A stretch of DNA of 9,674 bases, from NCBI GenBank assembly GCA_025362165.1, contig JANYHY010000783.1, forward strand, positions 1 through 9,674. The letters run 5' to 3'. Made by a program: the position numbers and the translations under genes. Source of the DNA: Myxococcales bacterium (lineage in GTDB: Bacteria > Myxococcota_A > Polyangia > Polyangiales > Polyangiaceae). This document shows, in pieces, positions 1-7,849 of this stretch. The notes under the pieces were generated by a model. The model was not told where the DNA came from. It did not search any database and was given only the letters and a program-made list of their open reading frames with translations. Each line of letters opens with the position of its first letter. Position 1 is the stretch's first letter.

Positions 1-719
1 TGAGCTTGGACAAAGCGGACTTCACGCTCGGACGTCGCGCAGACAACGAGGTCGTCGTTCCCGAAGCCACCGTGAGCGGACAGCACGTACGCCTACGCTG
101 CCAAGCCGGCACGTGGACCATCGAGGACCTCGGCTCCACCAACGGCACGTACGCGGACCACACCTACGAGCGAAAAAAGAACATCAGCGTCATGCACGGC
201 GGCGAGGTGCAATTCGGAGAGCTGCGCTTCAAGCTCGTCACGTTCCAGCGCGACAGCCCAGGGCAGAAGCGCGCGAAGGCGTACTTGGCCAAGCGCGACG
301 GTCTCACCGGCTTGTACAAGCGAGAGGACCTCTTGAAGGCGCTGGATGAAGAGGCCGCGTTCGCAGAGTGGGTGGACGCGCCGCTCTCGATCGCGCGTTA
401 CGAGATCCGCGGGCCGAACCGGCTCGTCTCCGATCGGCCGACGATCCTCGAGATGCTCGCGCTCCGGCGCGCCGCGTCGCGCGTGGTGGAGCTCACGGAC
501 ATGCTGCTGCTGTCGCTCATCGCGGTGACCGCAGGCCACACGGGTCCGCTGCGCTTCGCGACTGCGATGGTCGGGCCAGGCCCGCAAGAGGCGCGCAACT
601 TGGTCGAGCAGATCGTCGGTCAGGTGCAGGGTATGTTGCCGGACGGTCTGGACCTCGTCGCGTCGATCGCGCGTTGCGAGTCGCGCGCGACCGTTCGCTC
701 GTTGGTCGACACGCAGTAA
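1..719 (+). CDS. FHA domain protein with degenerate GGDEF-like C-terminal domain (5' partial)
   Basis: Cytoplasmic signalling protein predicted to bind phosphothreonine peptides through its FHA domain. Numbered from the TTG at 6, the FHA core covers about residues 5-78: G9-R10 (GRR), S24 and H27 (SGQH), then D41-L42 and S44-T45-N46-G47-T48, the classic FHA ligand-loop residues. Residues about 95-237 begin with AKRDGLTGLYKREDL, which looks like the start of a GGDEF (diguanylate cyclase) domain. However, no GGDEF/GGEEF signature follows and the metal-binding aspartates are not evident, so it should not make cyclic-di-GMP. The reading frame is open to the left edge and the FHA domain lacks its usual first beta strand, so the gene very probably starts upstream of the window and the TTG is internal. 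The next gene starts 11 bp after its stop, suggesting one transcript. The FHA call is firm; the GGDEF ancestry is inferred from the entry motif and general layout. Confidence 0.85.
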   Translation, partial: SLDKADFTLGRRADNEVVVPEATVSGQHVRLRCQAGTWTIEDLGSTNGTYADHTYERKKNISVMHGGEVQFGELRFKLVTFQRDSPGQKRAKAYLAKRDGLTGLYKREDLLKALDEEAAFAEWVDAPLSIARYEIRGPNRLVSDRPTILEMLALRRAASRVVELTDMLLLSLIAVTAGHTGPLRFATAMVGPGPQEARNLVEQIVGQVQGMLPDGLDLVASIARCESRATVRSLVDTQ

Positions 720-730
720 GCAGTTTCGTC

Positions 731-1432
731 GTGCCCGAAGGACCTCAATCTGGGCAGAAAGAGCCCTCGCACCCGCCCAGCGAGCCACGACCGCTCGCGA
801 CTCGTCCGGGCGCGGATGCTGGTCCCGAAGGCGCAGGACGCTTTCAGCTATTGGTCGTGCTGCTCTTGATCTTGATGCTCGTCACGATCCCGCTCTACTT
901 GTGCCAGCGCCCCGTCGCGATCACCGAGCGTGATCTCGCCCGTGGCAAGGACCTGGACGCGTCCATGGCGTCGACCGTCGAGATCGACGGCGCGCCTGCG
1001 ATGGCGATGGAGAACTCCGCGCCAGCCTCCGCCGACTCCGGCGTGACGGTCCCGCAAGGCCTCGTGCTCTCCTCACCGCAAGTGATCGAGTGTCACGATC
1101 CCGGCGCGAAGAAGACCGCGGCGAAAGACTGTGATCATCTGCCAGCGCTCGAGCGAGCGTTCGCGCAAGCGATCGCCGACAACGCCTCGTGCGTCCCTGT
1201 GGGGGCCGGCGGCGGCTCGATCTTGTACGATCTCGACGCGAGCTTTCAGCGCAAGAAGCAGCCCGTGATGCTCACGCTCCCGCACGAGGGCCGCACGCTG
1301 AAGAACCAAAAGGCGATCTCGGCGTGCGCGGCGGGAGTGAAAAAGTCGCTCGCGTCCGTCGTGCTCGCAGACGCAGCGCACACACACTCGCGCTACAAGC
1401 TCGAGATCGTCGCGACCTACCAAGAGCGCTAG
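731..1432 (+). CDS. Single-pass membrane protein with cysteine-containing outer domain, unknown function
   Basis: I do not recognise the family. The 233-residue product has a short Pro-rich cytoplasmic N-terminus (residues 1-37), one transmembrane helix (about 38-58, LLVVLLLILML core) and a low-complexity Ala/Ser linker to about 110. A compact C-terminal domain follows (about 112-233) with cysteines at 121, 134, 154 and 199, in the contexts IECHDPG, KDCDH, ASCVP and SACAAG. Outside the membrane these could form disulfides. The frame continues upstream to 368, but that part overlaps the FHA gene in another frame. GTG at 731 is chosen because it lies 11 bp after the FHA stop and gives a sensible N-in membrane protein; the ribosome site is weak. 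It is probably co-transcribed with the FHA gene. Its TAG stop lies inside the inverted repeat at 1429-1498. The gene looks real from its codon bias and its membrane topology; the function is open. Confidence 0.8.
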   Translation: MPEGPQSGQKEPSHPPSEPRPLATRPGADAGPEGAGRFQLLVVLLLILMLVTIPLYLCQRPVAITERDLARGKDLDASMASTVEIDGAPAMAMENSAPASADSGVTVPQGLVLSSPQVIECHDPGAKKTAAKDCDHLPALERAFAQAIADNASCVPVGAGGGSILYDLDASFQRKKQPVMLTLPHEGRTLKNQKAISACAAGVKKSLASVVLADAAHTHSRYKLEIVATYQER

Positions 1433-1498
1433 TGCCGCGATTCCGTCGAAACCACGGGTGCTACGCACGAGCAGCTTTGCTGCAAATCGCGGCACTAG
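1429..1498. repeat. Nested inverted repeat, cloverleaf-like; possible MITE/REP-type element and bidirectional terminator
   Basis: A perfect 14-bp inverted repeat, CTAGTGCCGCGATT (1429-1442) and its complement (1485-1498), encloses 42 bases that are almost entirely three further hairpins. These are CCGT/ACGG (1443-1446 with 1454-1457, 7-base loop), GTGC/GCAC (1458-1461 with 1465-1468, loop TAC) and GCAGC/GCTGC (1471-1475 with 1479-1483, loop TTT). Together they would fold as a four-helix cloverleaf, but it has no tRNA consensus (no TTCGA arm, no CCA). The outermost four bases of each arm are CTAG. It can equally be read as a 62-bp element (1433-1494) with 10-bp terminal repeats flanked by a CTAG target duplication. 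It sits between two convergent genes and provides the TAG stop of the left one, so it may also end transcription from both sides. The structure is directly visible; mobility and function are inferred. Confidence 0.75.
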
Positions 1499-1557
1499 GC
1501 TAGACAAGCTCGGCATCGCACGTCCGCGCAAGAAGCGCGGCGCCGATAGTTGAGGCG

Positions 1558-2718
1558 TCAACGATAGGTGCGAGGTGCGAAGAGCGCGGTCATCGTCGTC
1601 TGCACCGTTTGAGCGAGCCATTGCCACTGAGGCGGCTGCGTGATGTCGCTCTCGAGGCTGAAATACAGCTGCGTCTGGTTCAGGTAGACCTCCGTCGTGC
1701 GTCTGCCGATCTCCTTGAGCATGACCAAAAGGTCCTCGTAGTCGAGCAACCCCCGCACGTCCGCTTCGGGCGAACCCCCGACTGTGAACATGTCGTCAAA
1801 TGCTTCGTCGCCGATCTTGATGTCACCCTGCATGAAGCCCAGGCCCCCCCCGCAGCGAGTCGCGGTGAACGCCAGAGGGACTGGCGATGGGAAGCGCACG
1901 GTCACCGTAGTTCGCAAGATCCGCTCTTCGATCTCAATCGACATCTCGACCGCGCACCCGTCCAGGTTGCCTACGAGCTTCATCCGCTCGGGGTCGAAGC
2001 GGAGGCCGTGCGCGTCGGCGAAGGTCTGCCATTCGCCGTATGTTGCGTGCTCTCGCGGCGTGGCTGGGAGCTTGCGCCGACGAGCGGCGAACGCATTGGC
2101 GAGCCAGACGCCGCGATCGATGAGCGCGCCGATGAACTGCGGATCCGTTTCGCTTCCCGCTTTCGCGATCAACACGAGCGAGTCCATCACGTGCACCTCG
2201 AGAGGAGCGAGCGCGAGGAGGTGCGCGATCACCTCGCGCGAGTCTGGCTCGTAGATCGACAGCAGCGCCGCGACGCGAGAGCGATCATTGCCTTTCAGAC
2301 TCAGATGGTCGTCCACGGCGGGATCTCCGAGCAACGCGCGGTCGCCACCCAACAAGCCATCCATGAAGCTGCGGTCGCGCACAATTGCGCTAAGCCCAAG
2401 TCGGAGCGGCGGATCGATGCACGCGATCACTCCGGTGAGTTCCCTGCTGTGCTTGCCGTTGGGGACGCTGTAGTGGAGGACGAGCACCGGCGTGCCACCG
2501 CGCTCACCGTAGAGCCAGTGCGAGGACGTCGGCTCACCTGTCGCGCGCACGCCGATCCCGCGCATCAGTTGGCGAAAGGTCGTGCCCTCAGAGTACCTCC
2601 CGGTGGGCTCGAACCGAGTGAGTTGGAGCGCGCTCGCGAGCGCTCCCCACTCTGGGACAATGCTAGGTCCGAACCACGACACGCCTCTCATCGGAGACCA
2701 AAACTTCGTGGCTTGCAA
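1558..2718 (-). CDS. Conserved hypothetical protein, downstream copy of a tandem paralog pair
   Basis: Family not recognised. The 386-residue soluble protein has no signal peptide or membrane helix. Most of its length aligns with the product of the adjacent upstream gene, with shared blocks such as FEPTxRYSxGTxFRQL (near residues 35-50), SHWLYG, LALAPLEVHVxDSLVLI, VWLANAFAARRR and RTTVTVRFPS. Near residue 299 it has DIKIGDEAFDDMFTV, loosely like motifs seen in DUF3137-type proteins; that link is only a suggestion. Both copies end in a Tyr-Arg dipeptide. The start is uncertain. TTG at 2718 has TGAGG four bases upstream, overlapping the stop of the preceding gene, which suggests coupled translation. 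ATG at 2691 lacks a clear ribosome site but lies closer to where protein similarity to the other copy begins. The first nine residues from TTG are read in a frame shifted by one base relative to the paralog. The two genes are very likely one transcript. Confidence 0.8.
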   Translation of the reverse strand: MQATKFWSPMRGVSWFGPSIVPEWGALASALQLTRFEPTGRYSEGTTFRQLMRGIGVRATGEPTSSHWLYGERGGTPVLVLHYSVPNGKHSRELTGVIACIDPPLRLGLSAIVRDRSFMDGLLGGDRALLGDPAVDDHLSLKGNDRSRVAALLSIYEPDSREVIAHLLALAPLEVHVMDSLVLIAKAGSETDPQFIGALIDRGVWLANAFAARRRKLPATPREHATYGEWQTFADAHGLRFDPERMKLVGNLDGCAVEMSIEIEERILRTTVTVRFPSPVPLAFTATRCGGGLGFMQGDIKIGDEAFDDMFTVGGSPEADVRGLLDYEDLLVMLKEIGRRTTEVYLNQTQLYFSLESDITQPPQWQWLAQTVQTTMTALFAPRTYR

Positions 2719-2724
2719 TGGGCC

Positions 2725-3951
2725 TCAACGATAGGGTCCGAGCGTCTTGGCTCGAGCGAACAGCGCGGTCGTCGTCGTCTGCGCCGCATGAGCGAGCCAT
2801 AGCAGCTGGGGGGTGGCCGTGATGACGCTCTCGAGGCTGAAATGCAGCTGCGCGTGGTTCAGTTGGACCTCTGTGGTGCGGACGCCGATCTCCTTGAGCA
2901 TGGTCAAGAGCTCCGGTTTTCCGAGCACCTCGCGCACCGCCTCTTCGGGCCTGCCCGTGACCACGAACATCTCGTCGAACGCCGCGTCGCCGATCTTGAT
3001 GTCTTGACCGAAGAGGCCCTGCAAGAAATTCGGCATCGTCGTGCGCCTCGCTGTGAACGCGACATGGACGGATGATGGAAAACGCACGGTCACGGTGGTT
3101 CGCGAGATCCGCGCTTCGGTCTCGATCGCCATCTCGACGGCGGACCCGTCTACCGCGCCTTCGAGCTTCATTCTCGCGGCGTCGAAGCGGAAGCCGTGCG
3201 CGGCGGCGAAGCTCTGCCACTCGGCGTGCATCGCGAGCTCCTGCGGCGTGGCGGCGAGCGTGCGCCGGCGAGCAGCGAACGCATTCGCGAGCCACACCGC
3301 GCGATCGATCAGCGGGCCGACGAGGTGCGGATCTGTGTTCGTGCCCTGCTTGGAGATCAACACGAGCGAGTCCGTCACGTGCACCTCGAGCGGAGCGAGC
3401 GCGAGCATCTGAGAGATGATCGCGCGCGAGTCCGGCTCTTGGATCGAGAGCAGCGCCTTGACGCGAGAGTGATCGAAGCCGCTCAGATAGAGTTGCTTGT
3501 CCACCGCAAGATCGCCGAGCAACGCGCCATCCGGCCCGAGGCCATCCATGAACGTGCGCGCGCGTGCGCCGAAGCCGAGAAGCAGCGGTGGATCGATGCG
3601 CGCGATCACTCCAGTGTGCGTCGTCCTGCTGCTACCGCTGCCAACCTCGTAAGTGAGGACGAGCACCTCCGTGTCGTTTCGCCGACCGTAGAGCCAGTGT
3701 GAGTACTTCGGCTCTCCTGACGCGCGCACGCCGAGCGCGCGCTTGAGTTGGCGAAAGCTCGTGCCGTGTGAGTACCTCGCGGTGGGCTCGAACGGGATGA
3801 GCTCCAGCGCGCTCGCGAGCGTTCCCCACTGCTCGACACCAGACCCGAAGAACAACGACACACCTTCATCGGAGACGAAACCCGCGAGGCTTGCAATGGG
3901 CGCGGTAAAGGGCAAACTAAGCCCCATGAAGTCGCTGACCCGCGTCGCCAC
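2725..3951 (-). CDS. Conserved hypothetical protein, upstream copy of a tandem paralog pair
   Basis: Family not recognised. The longest frame gives 408 residues; it is soluble, with no convincing signal peptide. By eye more than half of the positions match the downstream paralog, from about residue 31 to the C-terminus, including VWLANAFAARRR, ISRTTVTVRFPS and DIKIGDAAFDEMFVV near residue 317 (DUF3137-like by loose resemblance only). The start is unsettled. GTG at 3951 makes the gene overlap the divergent small gene by 26 bp. ATG at 3927 leaves a 2-bp overlap. TTG at 3855 has AAGG seven bases upstream, would leave about 70 bp for divergent promoters, and fits the fact that the two copies differ by a one-base indel just upstream of this point, as expected for non-coding DNA. 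The coordinates are the outer limit; I lean towards a start near 3861-3855. It is first in the pair and probably carries the promoter for both. Confidence 0.8.
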   Translation of the reverse strand: MATRVSDFMGLSLPFTAPIASLAGFVSDEGVSLFFGSGVEQWGTLASALELIPFEPTARYSHGTSFRQLKRALGVRASGEPKYSHWLYGRRNDTEVLVLTYEVGSGSSRTTHTGVIARIDPPLLLGFGARARTFMDGLGPDGALLGDLAVDKQLYLSGFDHSRVKALLSIQEPDSRAIISQMLALAPLEVHVTDSLVLISKQGTNTDPHLVGPLIDRAVWLANAFAARRRTLAATPQELAMHAEWQSFAAAHGFRFDAARMKLEGAVDGSAVEMAIETEARISRTTVTVRFPSSVHVAFTARRTTMPNFLQGLFGQDIKIGDAAFDEMFVVTGRPEEAVREVLGKPELLTMLKEIGVRTTEVQLNHAQLHFSLESVITATPQLLWLAHAAQTTTTALFARAKTLGPYR

Positions 3952-4126
3952 GTTCTTGTCGGTCTCGCTGCTGCCTGCGATCGCGTTTGCGTGTCCGGGC
4001 TACGCACAACAAGCGAATGGCGCGTGCTCCGGCTCGGCCTTTGCGGTCGACGTAGCGGCGCTTTCGATCGGCGTGCTCGTGGGGGTCGCCTCCATCGCGG
4101 TGGAAAGCGTGCTACGTAGGCGCTGA
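3926..4126 (+). CDS. Small exported membrane protein, unknown function
   Basis: A 66-residue product not matched to a named family. ATG at 3926 gives a textbook signal peptide: K2 and R6, a hydrophobic core VATFLSVSLLPAIAF, and a likely signal peptidase I site after A-F-A before Cys23. The cysteine is not in a proper lipobox (AFAC rather than L-A-G/A-C), so lipidation is doubtful. The mature part begins CPGYAQQ, has a second cysteine (CSG), then a hydrophobic helix (about residues 41-62) and ends in three arginines. Its final topology is therefore a very small periplasmic segment anchored by a C-terminal helix. Third-position G/C bias is strong in this frame. Longer starts back to 3743 only mirror the opposite gene. 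The 5' end faces, and may overlap, the divergent paralog gene; purF follows 46 bp downstream. The ribosome site is poor (AAAGGG about 13 bases upstream). Confidence 0.7.
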   Translation: MKSLTRVATFLSVSLLPAIAFACPGYAQQANGACSGSAFAVDVAALSIGVLVGVASIAVESVLRRR

Positions 4127-4172
4127 CTCTCGCACCCCCCATCTAGTGCGGGCGTCGCGGAGCTCGCCCATC

Positions 4173-5636
<1,464 letters not shown>

Positions 5637-5655
5637 ACTTCGATAAGCTTGGGCC

Positions 5656-6576
5656 ATGCGCATTTGCAAGAACTGCGGCGCGACCATCGCGTCGGCGACT
5701 CCGGGCTCGATCGTTCGGTGTGAGTTCTGCGGCGTGGACGAGCAGATCCCGCTGCCTGTCTCGCAGTTCGGCGGAGGCGGTGCGTATCAGCACCCGCAGA
5801 TCGTCGTCGCTCGACCGTCCGCGGCCGCGATGGTGATCCCCTTCGCGATCGTCGGAGTCGTGATGGCGATGGGCGTTGGCTTCGGCGTGTACAACTCGAT
5901 GCGCATGCAGCAAGCTGCCTCGGAGGTCACCATCTCGCAGAACATCGCTGAGATGGAGAGACAGCAACCCACAGCGCCGAAGGTGACCCTCGCGAACATC
6001 GCCACGATCCCGACTCAGGGCTGGGAGACGCTCGACGCACCCGGCATGGTCGGCACGCTCGACGCGTTCGACGTGGTCGCCAACTACTCGTGGGCGCAGA
6101 AGGTAGGGCTCGCGTGGAAGCCGGACGCCGCGATCATGCGCATCGATGTCGATCGCGTCGGACGCGATGGTCTCGTCAACTTGAAGGCCACACCAGATGC
6201 CTCCGTCGAGTACCGCATCTTCTCGCCGAAGTGCCGCAAGGACTACGAGGACACCACCGCGACCGTGGATCCGCATTTTCAATGCGAGCTCGACATCCAG
6301 ATCAAAAATGAGTCAGGAGTGATCGTTCCGACGGTCCTCAAGACTGGCGATCAGCTCTTCACTCTGAAGTACGACAAGGAGATGAAGAGCCCCGTGTGCA
6401 CGTTGCAGCAAGTGATGCAAAAGCTCGACAAGGCGAAGAAGCTGCCACAAAAGCCGGTGTTCAACGCTTGGGCAGACCAGATGGATGACGGCTCCTCACG
6501 TTGGGTCATCGATCAGATCATCTCGGGGCAAGACACCATCGGCTACGTCAACGGCACCACGTGCGCCCTCGAATGA
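5656..6576 (+). CDS. Zinc-ribbon, single-pass membrane protein, unknown function
   Basis: The 306-residue product starts with a four-cysteine zinc ribbon (C4, C7, C22, C25; ICKNCG and RCEFCG), which would sit in the cytoplasm. A Gly/Pro-rich linker follows, then one transmembrane helix at about 57-79 (MVIPFAIVGVVMAMGVGFGVY), a short helical stretch (MQQAASEVTISQNIAEMERQ) and an outer domain from about 110 to the end. The outer domain contains beta-rich stretches (AIMRIDVDRVG...VNLKA...VEYRIFSP), cysteines in SPKCRK, FQCELD, PVCTL and TTCALE, and a Trp-containing segment near the end. I do not recognise the outer domain. Ribbon-plus-helix-plus-sensor is a common myxobacterial plan, so an envelope-sensing role is possible but unproven. 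It starts 19 bp after purF with no obvious ribosome site, and its stop overlaps the start of the next gene (ATGA), so the two are probably co-translated. Confidence 0.82.
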   Translation: MRICKNCGATIASATPGSIVRCEFCGVDEQIPLPVSQFGGGGAYQHPQIVVARPSAAAMVIPFAIVGVVMAMGVGFGVYNSMRMQQAASEVTISQNIAEMERQQPTAPKVTLANIATIPTQGWETLDAPGMVGTLDAFDVVANYSWAQKVGLAWKPDAAIMRIDVDRVGRDGLVNLKATPDASVEYRIFSPKCRKDYEDTTATVDPHFQCELDIQIKNESGVIVPTVLKTGDQLFTLKYDKEMKSPVCTLQQVMQKLDKAKKLPQKPVFNAWADQMDDGSSRWVIDQIISGQDTIGYVNGTTCALE

Positions 6577-7793
6577 CGAGAGTCGCGATCATCGGTTGCG
6601 GCACCGCAGGGGCGGCGGCGGCGTTGTTTCTGTCGCGCGCGGGTCACGACGTCACCGTGTTCGAGCGCGTGCCCGATCCTAAACCTGTCGGGGCGGGAGT
6701 CATGATCCAGCCGTCGGGGCTCTCGGTGCTCGAACGGTTGGCTTGTCACGAGCGCGTGCTCGGGCGCGGCGCGCGGGTGAGTCGATTGCTGTGCGAGAAC
6801 GAGCGCAAGGTCGCGGTCGTCGATCTCCCGTACGAGTCGCTCGGCGAAGGTTTGTACGGAGTCGGCCTCCATCGCGGCGTGCTCTTCGAGACGCTGTTCG
6901 CCGCAGTCGCCGCGTCGTCTGCGGAGCTCCGGTGCGGAGTTGGCATCGCTCGCACCGTGCTCGATTCGCGCGGCCGTCGCACGCTAATCACGGACGAGGG
7001 TGAGGCGATCGGCCGCTTCGATTGGGTCGTTGTCTGCGACGGCGCGCGGTCGCACGTGCGCGACTCGATGCCCGAGGTTGCCAAGAGCGTCACGCGATAT
7101 CCGTGGGGCGCGCTGTGGTTCATCGGCGACGATCCGGAAGATCATTTCGGCGGTGTGCTCCATCAGAAGGTGCACGGCACGCGCGGAATGGTCGGCATGC
7201 TCCCGACGGGACAAGGCCCCGGACCCAAGCCCGACACCAACCATACGAGCCTGTTTTTCAGCGTCCGCGGAGATGAGGTGGACGGCTGGCGCACGCGAGG
7301 TCTCTCGCCTTGGAAGCACGAGGTGCTGCGGATCGCACCAGAGGCGGCGCCGCTGCTCGATCAGATCCATGACATGGATCAGCTCACGTTCGCTACGTAC
7401 TTCGACGTCACGATGCCGCGCTGGCACGCGCCAGGGATGGTGTTTCTCGGTGACGCCGCGCACGCGACGAGCCCGCAGCTTGGACAAGGTTGCAACCTCG
7501 CGCTGTGCGACGCGGCGGAGCTCGCCGACGCCGTGAGCGAGACGCGCTCGATCTCCGACGCGCTCGAGGCGTACACCGCGCGTCGGCGCGATCACTTGCG
7601 CTTCTACCAAATCGCCACGCGTTGGTTGACGCCGTTCTTCCAATCGGATCTCGCGCCGCTCGGATGGGCGCGCGATCTCTTCATGAGCCGGTCTTCGATG
7701 CTCGGCATCGTGGAGCGTGAGATGGTCCGCAGCATGTGCGGCACCAAGACGGGCTTCCTCTTTGGCTCGATGCCGACGAAGGTGCCCTCGTAG
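6573..7793 (+). CDS. FAD-dependent monooxygenase (group A flavoprotein hydroxylase, PHBH/UbiH-like)
   Basis: The 406-residue flavoprotein is expected to use FAD and NAD(P)H to hydroxylate an aromatic or similar substrate. Three family motifs are present in order: the dinucleotide-binding GxGxxG (G8-C-G10-T-A-G13) with the acidic strand end VTVFER; the DG motif VVVCDGARSHVR (D156-G157), which contacts both FAD and NAD(P)H; and the GD motif VFLGDAAHATSPQLGQG (D294), which binds the FAD ribityl chain. The length is typical for the family. ATG at 6573 overlaps the TGA of the zinc-ribbon gene and has no Shine-Dalgarno of its own, pointing to translational coupling; the longer in-frame extension back to 6501 lies inside that gene. 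The substrate cannot be read from the sequence. The lack of ubi or biosynthetic-cluster genes here argues against naming it ubiH or assigning a pathway. The family call is secure, the specific function is not. Confidence 0.9.
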   Translation: MTRVAIIGCGTAGAAAALFLSRAGHDVTVFERVPDPKPVGAGVMIQPSGLSVLERLACHERVLGRGARVSRLLCENERKVAVVDLPYESLGEGLYGVGLHRGVLFETLFAAVAASSAELRCGVGIARTVLDSRGRRTLITDEGEAIGRFDWVVVCDGARSHVRDSMPEVAKSVTRYPWGALWFIGDDPEDHFGGVLHQKVHGTRGMVGMLPTGQGPGPKPDTNHTSLFFSVRGDEVDGWRTRGLSPWKHEVLRIAPEAAPLLDQIHDMDQLTFATYFDVTMPRWHAPGMVFLGDAAHATSPQLGQGCNLALCDAAELADAVSETRSISDALEAYTARRRDHLRFYQIATRWLTPFFQSDLAPLGWARDLFMSRSSMLGIVEREMVRSMCGTKTGFLFGSMPTKVPS

Positions 7794-7811
7794 CTCTTCA
7801 GACCCAGCTTT

Positions 7812-7839
7812 GCTGTGAGCCTCCTGGGAGGATCACAGC
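7812..7839. terminator. Strong hairpin between convergent genes, likely bidirectional terminator
   Basis: Stem GCTGTGA (7812-7818) with TCACAGC (7833-7839), a G-A mismatch, then CCTC (7820-7823) with GAGG (7828-7831) around the loop CTGG. That makes eleven base pairs broken by one mismatch. It lies 19 bp after the monooxygenase stop and 11 bp beyond the stop of the opposing gene, so it could serve both. No T-run follows on either strand, so it is not a classic intrinsic terminator, as is common in G+C-rich genomes. Confidence 0.45.
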
Positions 7840-7849
7840 GGTAGTAGTG

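Noticed and set aside
368..730. Longer N-terminus for the membrane protein, starting at 368
   Set aside because: It lies inside the FHA gene in another frame, is Arg/Ala-rich with no domain, and would place an odd tail before a good GTG start at 731.
1429..1498. tRNA or tRNA-like gene
   Set aside because: It has a cloverleaf outline but a 14-bp acceptor-like stem, no TTCGA loop, no anticodon arm of normal size and no conserved D- or T-arm bases.
1546..1568. Short palindrome GTTGA/TCAAC at the end of the downstream paralog as a terminator
   Set aside because: A five-bp A+T-rich stem overlapping the stop codon with no T-run; too weak to call.
1609..2802. Long + strand frame opposite the downstream paralog
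   Set aside because: The opposite frame has clear homology to its tandem copy; the + frame product is Arg/Glu/His-rich shadow sequence typical of antisense frames in G+C-rich DNA.
4131..4150. Hairpin CGCAC/GTGCG between the small gene and purF
   Set aside because: Only five base pairs with a ten-base loop, well within chance in this base composition.
4127..4172. Purine riboswitch or PurR box upstream of purF
   Set aside because: The gap is only 46 bp and contains neither the conserved junction elements of a purine riboswitch nor a palindromic PurR-like site.
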